Assembly (NCBI GenBank): GCA_938018055.1
Contig: CALIKL010000010.1
Span: forward strand, 1 to 64,000
DNA: 64,000 nt
Direction: 5' to 3'
DNA from: an uncultured bacterium
GTDB taxonomy: Bacteria > Bacteroidota > Rhodothermia > Rhodothermales > UBA10348
Shown here piece after piece: positions 53,517 through 62,705 of this stretch. Position 1 is the stretch's first letter, and each line of letters opens with the position of its first letter. A program made the position numbers and the translations under genes. Below the pieces are notes generated by a model, which did not search any database, was not told where the DNA came from, and saw only the letters and a list, made by a program, of their open reading frames with translations.

Positions 53517-53560
53517 GGTATCAGGATACCTACAGGGTGTGACATCATTTTGTCATACCC
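53517..53560. repeat. Two adjacent inverted repeats upstream of the 207-residue gene
   Basis: GGTATC-AG-GATACC (53517-53530) is a perfect 6+6 repeat. GGGTGTGACA-tcattt-TGTCATACCC (53535-53560) is a 10-bp stem with one wobble pair. They lie between the DUF5686 stop and the next start, and no T-tract follows on the minus strand. Confidence 0.7.
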
Positions 53561-53597
53561 TTATTTCAGCATATCACTTTTTCTACTGAATCTGCCT

Positions 53598-56018
53598 TCA
53601 GCGCAAGGGAAGGCCGAATTTCATGGTCCACCCGCCGGTGGACCCGGTGGCTATATCCAGCCGAAACGGTAAACCGAAGGGGTAAGAAATGCCCACTCCC
53701 GCCTCGTGATGTAACCCGCCAAATGTGCCTAAATCCGGATCCGAAGAGAAGGCATGCCCACCAAACACATGGACACCCCAACCTCGATCAGCCAGTCCCC
53801 AGAGTCCAACCTTTTCGAACAAGGCGGTCGTGAAGTCATGTGCCCAGAACACTCCCAGCAATTCATCTGCGAGGAAACGTCCATTCTCCAGCGAGCGGAA
53901 TCCTGCAAATTCGGCAAACGGACCCGCCGATCCAGACAATCCGAATTGCCTCTGTACAGGTAGACTCCCGTTACTGGTACCGCCAATGACGGTTACCCGC
54001 AGCCAATTTGGCCGCGCCCGACGACGGAAGAACGTCGTAGTTCTTGCGGTGGCGCGCGCCTCGATACGGGTGAATTCGAAATCCGATGCCAGGTGCCAGC
54101 CGGGCGAGCGCTCCCACGAGACTTCCATGGACATCCGCTCCTGATTACCAAGTAGCAATCCAACCTCAGTGGATCGCAACGTCCCTTCGACGATATCCGG
54201 ATTAGGTCGCTGCACATTTCGAAAGAGCCACCCGTTGAAATCACTCAGCTTTTCCAGGGAGCGATGCCGTTCGTTGTTCATGCGTAGAGAAACAAGCCCC
54301 GGCAGCGCCCCGAGCGCCAGGTCCAGACTCAGTCGCTGCTTACGTAGATCGAAGTAGTCGTAGATATCGTCCCATCCCAGATAGGTGGACATCCCCGGCA
54401 CAAACCGTCCCAGCCCTTCCGGGCGGGCAACCACCGATGTGGCATCGGACGCAAAACCGCCAAAGAATCCTCTCACAGCGCCTACTTGCCAAGGCAAGCT
54501 GACCTCTGCCTTGTACGTCGGCCGCTTCCGCTCCATGGAGTATCCGGCAGACACCCGCCAGATTCCGCTTCGAAAATCATCCCGCTCCTCACCCGGATTG
54601 ATGGTGCCACCATATCCGAGACCTGGATGCCATCCATCAACCCGGTTGTACCAGAACCAGTCGCCACCTGTGATACGCTCCGCCAGATCCAGTCGGGCTG
54701 AGCGCTCGACTTCGTCACTGTCTTCGGTGACATCGACGGCAGTATAGGTGGCCAAAATCCCTTCAGGGCGGAAGGCACGATGGAGCGTCATACCAGGATC
54801 CATGGTGGCGATCTGTTCAGCCTCGCGCGGCGTGGCGGGGATGTACGAAGGATTGCGCAGGAACAGATCTCCGTTGAAAGCCGCCAAGGGATCCCGCACG
54901 GTCGTTGGCCCTGGAACACGCAGTGAATCAGGGACTGGTGGATTCACCGCATGCAAAGAAAGGCCCGATACCTGGTGATACCGCGCCAGTGGATAAGCCA
55001 CACCAGCTCTCCCGAACTCGACTACCCCCTGCACGATCAGGCTCTGGGGTACCCAAACAGAATCTCCTATGGAAAGAAAGCGCTGCTCCAGTACCAGATC
55101 ATGTGACTTTACGGGAGGTACCACGTCGGTCCCTGGCCATGGACGAGCGTTCACTTGCAAAACGGCCCAGACCGAGTCCATGATGGCCATTGATCCCGTA
55201 AAGGCCGGCATGGTCGCACTGCGAGGGCGAAAAAAGATCTCTATGACTCGTCTTCCGTCAAATTCACGGGTAGCACCCTCAGTGAACCGGTAGCGATCAA
55301 TGGCGTCGGGATGCAGCGGTCCGGTGTATCGCGTTCCGAGTAGATTGATATCATGATCCAGAAAATTGGGTACAGCGTGTGGGGCTGCGAATCGGAACAG
55401 CTCACTTCGTGTTGGCTGGGCTCGTTCGGCTCGAATCACCTCGCGCGGCCCAGCTTCGACCGTCCACCAGGAAGCACGGACACTTTCATTCATCTGAACG
55501 AGATCGAAGTCCGAATACAGTAGAAAGCGGGTGTAGACATCTGCATATCCGGCACGCACAAACTCTCGCATCCCGTCCCGAGCAGCAATGGCTCGCCGGA
55601 CAATGGCTTCAGCCGGATTGTCATCCAGAACCACCAATTCGTCCAGTTCGACGGCCGCTGGCTCCATGCGAATGATCACGCCAGACAGGTTTTCCCGCGT
55701 GACATCAATTTTTTGACTCCGATAACCGATGTAGCGGACTTCAAGCGTGGTTGGTATTTCGGGAAGCGTCAAAAGAAACTGGCCACTCGCGTTAGTGACC
55801 GTGCCGCGGATGGTCCCTTCGATCTGAACGGTGGCCTGCGGCAAGGCCTGCTCGGTCTGCGCGTCGATGACCGTACCGCGAAGGGCGACCTGGGCTGCTG
55901 CGTTCCGAGGGTGGAATACCAGCCCGAAAATGAACACCGTGAGGATCAGCAGGGCACAGCGGAACGGGAATCCGGCACCTGCGGTTGATGCGTAGAGGGA
56001 ATGGAGCGATGCCTGCAT
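53598..56018 (-). CDS. DUF5686 / carboxypeptidase regulatory-like outer-membrane protein
   Basis: This 806-residue protein has a signal peptide (to about 43, RNAAAQV), a CarboxypepD_reg-like beta sandwich at about 45-120 (ALRGTVIDAQTEQALPQATVQ, GTVTNASGQFLLTLPE), the DUF5686 domain with DNPAEAIVRRAIAARD, and a long C-terminal barrel of alternating short strands ending TMKFGLPLR. This family is common in Bacteroidota outer membranes and has no proven role. The gene stands alone on the minus strand with 129 bp to its divergent neighbour. Confidence 0.85.
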   Translation of the reverse strand: MQASLHSLYASTAGAGFPFRCALLILTVFIFGLVFHPRNAAAQVALRGTVIDAQTEQALPQATVQIEGTIRGTVTNASGQFLLTLPEIPTTLEVRYIGYRSQKIDVTRENLSGVIIRMEPAAVELDELVVLDDNPAEAIVRRAIAARDGMREFVRAGYADVYTRFLLYSDFDLVQMNESVRASWWTVEAGPREVIRAERAQPTRSELFRFAAPHAVPNFLDHDINLLGTRYTGPLHPDAIDRYRFTEGATREFDGRRVIEIFFRPRSATMPAFTGSMAIMDSVWAVLQVNARPWPGTDVVPPVKSHDLVLEQRFLSIGDSVWVPQSLIVQGVVEFGRAGVAYPLARYHQVSGLSLHAVNPPVPDSLRVPGPTTVRDPLAAFNGDLFLRNPSYIPATPREAEQIATMDPGMTLHRAFRPEGILATYTAVDVTEDSDEVERSARLDLAERITGGDWFWYNRVDGWHPGLGYGGTINPGEERDDFRSGIWRVSAGYSMERKRPTYKAEVSLPWQVGAVRGFFGGFASDATSVVARPEGLGRFVPGMSTYLGWDDIYDYFDLRKQRLSLDLALGALPGLVSLRMNNERHRSLEKLSDFNGWLFRNVQRPNPDIVEGTLRSTEVGLLLGNQERMSMEVSWERSPGWHLASDFEFTRIEARATARTTTFFRRRARPNWLRVTVIGGTSNGSLPVQRQFGLSGSAGPFAEFAGFRSLENGRFLADELLGVFWAHDFTTALFEKVGLWGLADRGWGVHVFGGHAFSSDPDLGTFGGLHHEAGVGISYPFGLPFRLDIATGSTGGWTMKFGLPLR

Positions 56019-56147
56019 GCGCTACTCTGCTGCGGTCTTCGTCTTCGTCACAATGCGAGGTGAAAATAGGTCGCACTCCTTTCCCCACAACATAATGACA
56101 TCGACGAACGGAAAGCGCGAGAGCACATCCTCCAGCAAGAGTTTCTC

Positions 56148-56420
56148 ATGTATCATCTTATCGGTAAGCAGGTTCGGGTCCATCTTTACAGCCGAGAGGG
56201 TATCACGGTGGGCAGTATCACAGGTCGGGTTGCCGATATAGCCGAGGGAGTGGAGGTAGCGGATGGCATGAAAAAGGACCTGGTGTTCGTGGTAGACATT
56301 GATACCGGGGATCCTGAATCTCCTTACAAGAACAGCGCTGGAATGGAAGGCGAGTCGTGGTTCGCCATCCAGGATATCGAGGTGATTGAAGAGGACGGCC
56401 CGCGTCTTTTTTCGAACTGA
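56148..56420 (+). CDS. Hypothetical protein, 90 residues
   Basis: I do not recognise this protein. It has 90 residues, no signal peptide, beta-rich start KQVRVHLYSREGITVGSITGRV and acidic end VIEEDGP. The first part resembles a small SH3- or Sm-like barrel, but I cannot name a family. It lies alone between the DUF5686 gene (divergent) and the Rrf2 regulator. Confidence 0.6.
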   Translation: MYHLIGKQVRVHLYSREGITVGSITGRVADIAEGVEVADGMKKDLVFVVDIDTGDPESPYKNSAGMEGESWFAIQDIEVIEEDGPRLFSN

Positions 56421-56536
56421 AACCTCATCGACTCGCTGAAAACCATCGGTCTGCCAGCGGCCCTTCCCAGCGATATCGTCCGAAAGGCGGCGAAATGGCC
56501 TCTTCATGCCTGATGAACGGCATCGATGACTTGAAA

Positions 56537-56557
56537 ATGTAACAGCACCTGTTACAT
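56537..56557. promoter_or_regulatory. Rrf2 operator-like palindrome
   Basis: ATGTAACAG-CAC-CTGTTACAT is a perfect 9+9 inverted repeat with a 3-bp spacer, ending 6 bp before the Rrf2 start codon. It is well placed to be the autoregulatory operator. The TGTAAC...GTTACA half sites match those known for several Rrf2-family and related repressors. Confidence 0.75.
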
Positions 56558-56563
56558 TAGGGC

Positions 56564-57079
56564 ATGCCGTCAACCCAATATGCTTCCACCCTGCACGTCC
56601 TGATCCTGCTCGCTGCCGATCAGGATTCGGTGCATACGTCAACCTCGCTGGCTGCGCGCATGGATACCAATCCTGTCGTGCTGCGTCGAATCATCGCGGA
56701 CCTCTCAAAAGCTGGTCTGGTCACGACGCGACGCGGTGCCGGCGGTGGTGTGTCTCTTGCAAATAACCCGGAAGACATCACGCTTGGCCAGGTCGCGGAT
56801 GTGATCGAAGCCGACATGACCTTTGATGTCCATCATGTCTCGGATCAGACAGAAGCCGACTTCCTGACAGATGCAGCGTTGACCGCGATTGAGGCCCAGC
56901 GGCGTGAATTGCATGCAGCCTCGATCGTGGAGCTCGATCGAATAACGCTGCGCGATATAATGCAGGCAGCAACCCTGCGTGCCGATCTGGCCAGGTTACT
57001 CGCAGATGGTTTGAGCGACGACCAGATCAGGAATGGATACCGCATCGAAAAGGGTCGCCTCGTAGCCATCGACGACTGA
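56564..57079 (+). CDS. Rrf2 family transcriptional regulator (YwnA-like, cysteine-free)
   Basis: This 171-residue DNA-binding protein has the Rrf2 winged helix in residues about 5-80 (YASTLHVLILLAADQDS, DTNPVVLRRIIADLSKAGLV) and the RRGAGGGVSLANNPEDITLGQV wing, which is typical of the family. It has no cysteine at all, so it cannot hold an Fe-S cluster like IscR or NsrR. It is more like YwnA or CymR. The C-terminal helices (about 95-171) would dimerise. It is 34 bp upstream of the sulfatase gene, which suggests joint control. Confidence 0.88.
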   Translation: MPSTQYASTLHVLILLAADQDSVHTSTSLAARMDTNPVVLRRIIADLSKAGLVTTRRGAGGGVSLANNPEDITLGQVADVIEADMTFDVHHVSDQTEADFLTDAALTAIEAQRRELHAASIVELDRITLRDIMQAATLRADLARLLADGLSDDQIRNGYRIEKGRLVAIDD

Positions 57080-57113
57080 GCCCTCAATCGCTTCACTCAC
57101 TTGCTCTCCCACC

Positions 57114-58532
57114 ATGAAACGTTTTCTCCCGCTGCTTCTGATCGTAGCACTCACGTCGTGCAACGCATCTCCTCCCCCGAATGTAGTCCTCGTCATCATC
57201 GATGATCTGGGATGGAAGGACCTCGGAGTCTCCGGCAGCGAAGCATACCAGACACCGGCCATCGACAAGCTGGCACAGGAAGGAATTCGTTTCACGCGAT
57301 TCTATTCCGACAGTCCGGTCTGCTCTCCCACGCGTGCAGCGCTCATGACGGGCAAGCACCCCGCCCGGCTCGACATTACCAACTGGATTGGCGGGCAGCA
57401 GAAAGGACAACTCATCCAAGCTGATTACGAATGGCAATTACCGTTGGAGGAGACTACCGTAGCAGAGCACTTCAAGTCCGCCGGCTACGCTACGGGCTTC
57501 ATTGGAAAGTGGCACCTGGGCGCTGAAGGCTTCCATCCCGAGGATCAGGGATTCGATGTCAATATTGGAGGCCATGCAGCAGGTCATCCGGCTTCCTTCT
57601 TTTGGCCTTATGCCCGGGAAGGCGGATCCCCATGGGATGTGCCAGATCTGGAAGAGGGTTTCGAAGGGGAATACCTCACCGATCGGTTGACGGATGAGGC
57701 GGTGACGTTTATCGAAAGTAGTGTCGATAAACCCTTCTTCCTTGTCTTGTCGCACTATGCCGTCCACACGCCCATCCAGGCGCCGGCAGCCATGATCGAG
57801 GCCGAGCAGTCTCGTCTGGACGCATCACCGACGTGCCGACCGGAACCCTTTGACGATGATCCTGAATGGTCCACTACCCGTATTTGCCAGGATCGCGCCG
57901 ATTACGCCGCGATGATGCAGAGCACGGACGACAGTATGGCTCGCCTGATACAGGCCCTCGAGGATCAGGGCATCGCCGAGCGGACGATCGTCGTCTTCGT
58001 TTCTGACAATGGCGGACTTTCCACACTGATGCGCGGCCGTACGAGCGGACCCACATCAAACCGGCCGCTACGTGCTGGCAAAGGGTACCTCTATGAAGGG
58101 GGTATCCGGATTCCGTTCATCGTCCACGACCCTCGCTCCAGCATGCCCGGTCTGCGTACCGATGCCGCTTCGACCGTCGATGTCGTTCCGACCCTTCTTG
58201 ATATGGCAGGACTGGATGTACCGGATGTAGACGGACGCAGCCTGGCAAGCCCAGGGCGGATCGAACGACCGTTGTACTTCCATTTTCCGCATTATCACGG
58301 GTCGGGCAATCGACCCGGAGGAGCCATTATCAGCGGCCAATACAAGCTGATTGAATGGTTCGAAACGGGAGCCGTCGAACTTTACGATCTGGACAATGAC
58401 CCGGGAGAATGGACCAACCTGGCGGCCAACCAATCGTCCTTGGCTGACTCGTTACTCGGAATGCTTCGTACGTGGAGAGCCGATGTCGATGCCCAGATGC
58501 CCCGGGCTAATCCTGATTGGTCAGGGGACTGA
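57114..58532 (+). CDS. Sulfatase family lipoprotein
   Basis: This type I sulfatase of 472 residues has a lipoprotein signal peptide with LTSCN (Cys about 16), the metal-binding start VVLVIIDDLGWKDLG, the formylglycine motif CSPTRAALMTGKHPAR (Cys about 68), GKWHLG and DNGGL for the second metal site. It therefore hydrolyses sulfate esters, probably of carbohydrates, in the periplasm or outer membrane. The activating enzyme is not in the window. It follows the Rrf2 gene after 34 bp and is likely co-regulated. Confidence 0.92.
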   Translation: MKRFLPLLLIVALTSCNASPPPNVVLVIIDDLGWKDLGVSGSEAYQTPAIDKLAQEGIRFTRFYSDSPVCSPTRAALMTGKHPARLDITNWIGGQQKGQLIQADYEWQLPLEETTVAEHFKSAGYATGFIGKWHLGAEGFHPEDQGFDVNIGGHAAGHPASFFWPYAREGGSPWDVPDLEEGFEGEYLTDRLTDEAVTFIESSVDKPFFLVLSHYAVHTPIQAPAAMIEAEQSRLDASPTCRPEPFDDDPEWSTTRICQDRADYAAMMQSTDDSMARLIQALEDQGIAERTIVVFVSDNGGLSTLMRGRTSGPTSNRPLRAGKGYLYEGGIRIPFIVHDPRSSMPGLRTDAASTVDVVPTLLDMAGLDVPDVDGRSLASPGRIERPLYFHFPHYHGSGNRPGGAIISGQYKLIEWFETGAVELYDLDNDPGEWTNLAANQSSLADSLLGMLRTWRADVDAQMPRANPDWSGD

Positions 58533-58627
58533 ATTCACAACGACTGAGCAACGTACCCAACAGGACGCGCAAGAGCTGGGTCAGGGCTGATTGCTGAGCC
58601 AGGTCCTCTTGAAGGACTGGACCCTGA

Positions 58628-59338
58628 TCAGCCGATCAACCGCATGAACTCGGCGCGGGTTCGCTCCTCCTCGAAAGCACCGCTGACAGCAGAGGTCGTG
58701 GTCGATGAGTGCTGCTTCTGGACGCCGCGCATGACCATGCACATGTGTGTTGCTTCGATGACAACGGCCACACCTTTCGGCTGCAGCACATCGTTGATGG
58801 CATCGCGGATCTGCATCGTCAATCGTTCCTGCACCTGAAGGCGGCGGGCAAACACATCGACGACGCGTGGGATCTTGGACAGACCAACGATCCGGCCATC
58901 CGGGATGTAGGCCACATGGGCTTTACCGAAGAAGGGCACCATGTGATGCTCGCACAGGGAGTAGAGCTCGATGTCCTTGACGAGAATCATCTCGTCATAG
59001 TCTTCCTTGAAGAGCGCCTTGGTCAGGATTTCCTTCGGGTCCAGCGAATACCCGTGCGTCAGGAATTGGTGCGCTTTGGCCACGCGTTCCGGCGTTTTCA
59101 GCAAACCCTCCCGCTCCGGGTCTTCCCCGATGTGGGTCAGGATGCTACGGACGTTGGCAGCAATGGCCTCGGTCGAATCCACCCCGTAGTGATCGATACG
59201 CCGATATCGGGGTGGCGTCAGGATATCATCGTCTTCGTCCAGGTGAGGATGGGACGGATGATTCGTGGCAATGGAATGGGGAGTACCATGCCCGTCGCCA
59301 CCGACGGCACGGAAAGGGACGTTGCTCTGCTCGCTCAT
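58628..59338 (-). CDS. folE: GTP cyclohydrolase I
   Basis: This enzyme converts GTP to 7,8-dihydroneopterin triphosphate, the first step of folate synthesis. The 236-residue protein has an N-terminal extension of about 50 residues (polar, HP-rich) and then the conserved domain with [38 protein letters not shown] (zinc and catalytic Cys/His), and [21 protein letters not shown] (second zinc Cys). It converges on the sulfatase gene and is divergent from the photolyase gene. Folate derivatives are one photolyase antenna, so a link is possible but not shown. Confidence 0.94.
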   Translation of the reverse strand: MSEQSNVPFRAVGGDGHGTPHSIATNHPSHPHLDEDDDILTPPRYRRIDHYGVDSTEAIAANVRSILTHIGEDPEREGLLKTPERVAKAHQFLTHGYSLDPKEILTKALFKEDYDEMILVKDIELYSLCEHHMVPFFGKAHVAYIPDGRIVGLSKIPRVVDVFARRLQVQERLTMQIRDAINDVLQPKGVAVVIEATHMCMVMRGVQKQHSSTTTSAVSGAFEEERTRAEFMRLIG

Positions 59339-59596
59339 GATGACTGGATGTTGTGGCCTGAGTGGTGGGCTCGACCGGTTCTGGATGGGCGCGGGGAGTA
59401 TTCAGTGTTTGGAGACAGACTGCGGTTACGGTACCAGACCGGATTACTGTTTACAGCATGGAGGTGGGTAACGGAAATCCGGCCATGCACACCCAACGGT
59501 GCGTTCCAAAAGCGTTCATTTGTAGCACTTTGATCGTTTCGGTTACGGTCTTTCCTGCCGCAAACAAGTCCCGTTCCCTACGCTCCCACAATCTCC
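59339..59596. other. Divergent region between folE and the photolyase operon
   Basis: This 258-bp region must hold both promoters. I see no consensus promoter with good spacing and no clear operator. Several direct A/T and C-rich stretches are present. No small ORF is convincing. Confidence 0.5.
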
Positions 59597-62056
59597 ATGG
59601 ACGACATTTCAACCCTTCCACCGCATCTGAGCGAACGCTGCCACGTCCCCGACGGCTGCGAATCCGGCTGGGACGGGCAGGGCGATTTCGTGCTGTACTG
59701 GATGCACCACTCCGTGCGCGCGGATGAGAATCCGGCTCTCGATGTGGCATGCTCATTTGCGGTGCTGATGGATAAGCCGCTGCTGGTGTACCAGGGCCTG
59801 GCGGGACGTCACCCGTTCAACAACGACCGGCACCACACCTTCATCCTCGAAGGCGCAAAAGATGTGCACGATACGCTGGCAGAGCGCGGCATCCGGCATG
59901 TCTTCCACCTCGCACCGGATCCGGCCATCCCCGGGCCGCTTCGGGAATTGATCGATCAGGCAAGTCTGGTGGTCACAGAAGATTATCCGGCACCTCCCTT
60001 CCCGGCCTGGCAGCGAACGTTGATGGCGAGCTACAACCGCCCTTGGATCCTGGTTGATGCATCCTGCATCGTGCCCATACGCAGCATCGGCAAGGGCTAT
60101 TCCCGCGCCTACCATTTCCGAAACCGTATGGGAGAGGAGGCCATGGAGCGCGCCCCCGGGGACTGGCCCGAATCCACCGCCCGACCCTTAGCGTGGCAGG
60201 GGGACGTCCGAGGAGAGGTCAACTGGTCCATACCCATTGCCGACCTGGTAGCCGGTTGCCGCATTGACCATGCTGTGGGCCCGGTTCCACATACCCGTGG
60301 TGGAACAGTGGCGGCAACGCAGCGCTGGGAGCATTTCCTTGCGACCGGAATGAAGGGATATGCGCGTAAGCGAAATACCCCCACCGCGGAAAACGGGGTT
60401 AGCCGGATGAGCCCCTATTTACACTATGGGCATATTTCGCCCTTCAAGGTGGCGCGCGATGCTGCCAGACACGGATCGGCAGGTGCCGAGAAATTCCTCG
60501 ACGAGCTCCTGATCTGGCGTGAACTGGCCTTCAATTTGTGTCTGTACAACGATGATGTCGAATCGGTCAGTATTCTACCCGAGTGGGCGCGGACAACGCT
60601 TTTGGATCATTCGAAAGACGACCGTCCCGCCCTGTATGATTGGGAGCAGCTAGCGCGCTCACAGACGGAAGATCCTCTGTGGAATGCAGCGCAGACGTCG
60701 CTTCTTGTTCATGGCGAACTGCACAACAATGTTCGCATGACATGGGGAAAGGCTGTTCTGGCGTGGACGCGTTCGGCACAGGAAGCTCTCGAGATGCTCA
60801 TCGATCTCAATCATCGGTACGCTCTGGACGGTTCGGATCCGAACTCGTACGGCGGAATCCTATGGTGCCTGGGTATGCTGGACCGACCATTCTATCCGGA
60901 ACGACCGATGCTGGGTACCGTGCGTCCGCGATCTTCCAAGCGCCATGCACAACGCGTGGACATGCCGGTGTATGAGCGCATGGTGTCCCGGCCGGCCCGG
61001 GGCAGTGCGCTGCGGATTGGCGTCATCGGTGCCGGGCCGGCCGGTCTTATGGCCGCCCGGACCCTGGCAGACCACGGCATGGACGTTACGGTGTTCGACA
61101 AGAGCCGGGGTCCGGGCGGCCGTATCTCCACCCGACTCTTCGACGGCGGCGCCGTAGACCATGGAGCCCCCTTTCTTCGCTTCACGGACGAGCGCCTCAA
61201 ACCCTGGGCGCAAGCGTGGGCCCGCCGCGGTCTGATCAGTCGATTCAAGGCCCGGATTCACCCGCTGTCCCATGCGTCTGACTTCGAAGACCAATGGACC
61301 GGCGTGCCCGACATGAGGGCTTTGGCCCGTTTTTTGGCGGAAAATGCGAACATCCATCAGTCTGTGCGGATTGAGCGTCTTCGTTCGTCCGAGGAGGGCT
61401 GGTATTTGATAGCCGAAGATGAAAGCGCGTTTGGACCATTCGATGAAGTGATCATTGCCACCCCTGCTCGACAGGCGTCGGCCCTTCTATCCGGCGTATC
61501 CCCCCGATTACTGCAAAGTTTGACCAGTGTCGACATGCAGCCTGTTTGGACGACCCTGTTGGCCTTTGACGCACCCCTCGGCATTGATTGGGATGCAGGA
61601 TCCAGGCTCTCAGATGTGCTGAATCTGGTTATCCGAAACAATGCAAAACCGCTTCGCAAAGGCGCCGAAGCGTGGGCGCTGCATGCATCTCAGGAGTGGT
61701 CAACGACTCATCTGGAGCGTGGTGCTGATGACATCGCCCGTGACATGACCGCGGCGTTCTCAGAGCTCGTTGGCACTTCCCTTCCAACGCCCATCTTCGA
61801 GAGAGCACACCGTTGGCGCTTTGCCCGCACCTCCCACGGTGCTTCCGAAGAGTGCCTCCGTGATAACGACCTGAGGCTGACGGCGTGCGGAGACTGGGCT
61901 ACGTGCGGACGGGATGACGTGTCACACGCGTGTGGCATTGAAACCGCGCTCTTGAGTGGACAGGCCGCGGCGGGACGCATTCTTGGCTCCGCAACGCTGG
62001 CTCTGCCAACAACAGGCCTTCAAAAGACATTATTCGCCTTGGAGGAACCTGCATGA
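59597..62056 (+). CDS. Class II photolyase fused to renalase-like FAD oxidoreductase
   Basis: This 819-residue protein has two flavin modules. Residues about 25-460 are a class II CPD photolyase, with FVLYWMHHSVRADENPALD, HHTFILEGAKDVHDTLAERGI, SRMSPYLHYGHISPFKVAR, FLDELLIWRELAFNLCLYN and the FAD/DNA-binding DPLWNAAQTSLLVHGELHNN, GSDPNSYGGILW. Residues about 473-805 are an NAD(P)/FAD-dependent oxidoreductase of the renalase/amine-oxidase group. It has the Rossmann GVIGAGPAGLMAARTLADHG, GPGGRISTR, and a C-terminal FAD motif GDWATCGRDDVSHACGIETALLSG. The long linker at about 440-470 has no domain. The stop overlaps the DUF429 gene by 4 bp. Confidence 0.9.
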   Translation: MDDISTLPPHLSERCHVPDGCESGWDGQGDFVLYWMHHSVRADENPALDVACSFAVLMDKPLLVYQGLAGRHPFNNDRHHTFILEGAKDVHDTLAERGIRHVFHLAPDPAIPGPLRELIDQASLVVTEDYPAPPFPAWQRTLMASYNRPWILVDASCIVPIRSIGKGYSRAYHFRNRMGEEAMERAPGDWPESTARPLAWQGDVRGEVNWSIPIADLVAGCRIDHAVGPVPHTRGGTVAATQRWEHFLATGMKGYARKRNTPTAENGVSRMSPYLHYGHISPFKVARDAARHGSAGAEKFLDELLIWRELAFNLCLYNDDVESVSILPEWARTTLLDHSKDDRPALYDWEQLARSQTEDPLWNAAQTSLLVHGELHNNVRMTWGKAVLAWTRSAQEALEMLIDLNHRYALDGSDPNSYGGILWCLGMLDRPFYPERPMLGTVRPRSSKRHAQRVDMPVYERMVSRPARGSALRIGVIGAGPAGLMAARTLADHGMDVTVFDKSRGPGGRISTRLFDGGAVDHGAPFLRFTDERLKPWAQAWARRGLISRFKARIHPLSHASDFEDQWTGVPDMRALARFLAENANIHQSVRIERLRSSEEGWYLIAEDESAFGPFDEVIIATPARQASALLSGVSPRLLQSLTSVDMQPVWTTLLAFDAPLGIDWDAGSRLSDVLNLVIRNNAKPLRKGAEAWALHASQEWSTTHLERGADDIARDMTAAFSELVGTSLPTPIFERAHRWRFARTSHGASEECLRDNDLRLTACGDWATCGRDDVSHACGIETALLSGQAAAGRILGSATLALPTTGLQKTLFALEEPA

Positions 62057-62703
62057 CCGCACACCCCATCATCATGGGGGTCGATCTATCGGGTCCCTCC
62101 AATCATGCTGACACGGCGTGCGCCGTGTTCGAGCGCCAAGGAGAGACGCTCATGTATCTCCGGCACCTGACATGGTTGGGTGATGCCGATCTCCTGCACG
62201 TTGTAGATGGTTCATCGCGAGGAGCATCCCTGACCATCGGACTGGACGCACCGCTTTCGTATCAAGACGGTGGCGGTGACCGTGTCCGGGACCGGGAGCT
62301 TCGTTCGATCCTGACAAATGCCGGGATGCCGTCGGGAACGATCATGACGCCTACCATGACCCGGATGGCCTACCTCACGCTGCGCGGTGTGTCGCTCTCC
62401 CGCATGATTGCGTCCGCCCATTCCGACGCGGCCATCGTGGAGGTCCATCCGTTTGGATCGCTGGCATTGGCGGGCGCACCCGTTACCGATCTGACCACCG
62501 TCAAGAAGGATGGTGCCGCACGGGAGCGCATTGCTGCATGGCTGACTGACAACGGCATGGACGGCCTGCCCAACCAGGAATTTTCGGATCATGAACTGGC
62601 AGCTTTCGGCGCCGCTTGGGCCGCATGGAAATGGCAGTCGGGAACAGCCGCTTGGACGGCACCGGCAGAAATACCTTCCCACCCGTTCGCTTTTGCCTGC
62701 TGA
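62053..62703 (+). CDS. DUF429-like RNase H-fold protein
   Basis: This 216-residue protein begins PIIMGVDLSGPSNHADTACAV, which fits the first strand of the DUF429 RNase H-like family, and continues with TIGLDAPLSYQ, TRMAYLTLRG, VEVHPFGSLAL and a last helix, DHELAAFGAAWAAW. The Asp residues in GVDLSG, GLDAPL and HELAAFGAA could bind metal. The function of the family is unknown. It lies between two photolyase genes (ATGA overlap before, 2 bp after), so it is part of the operon. Confidence 0.8.
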   Translation: MTAHPIIMGVDLSGPSNHADTACAVFERQGETLMYLRHLTWLGDADLLHVVDGSSRGASLTIGLDAPLSYQDGGGDRVRDRELRSILTNAGMPSGTIMTPTMTRMAYLTLRGVSLSRMIASAHSDAAIVEVHPFGSLALAGAPVTDLTTVKKDGAARERIAAWLTDNGMDGLPNQEFSDHELAAFGAAWAAWKWQSGTAAWTAPAEIPSHPFAFAC

Positions 62704-62705
62704 TC

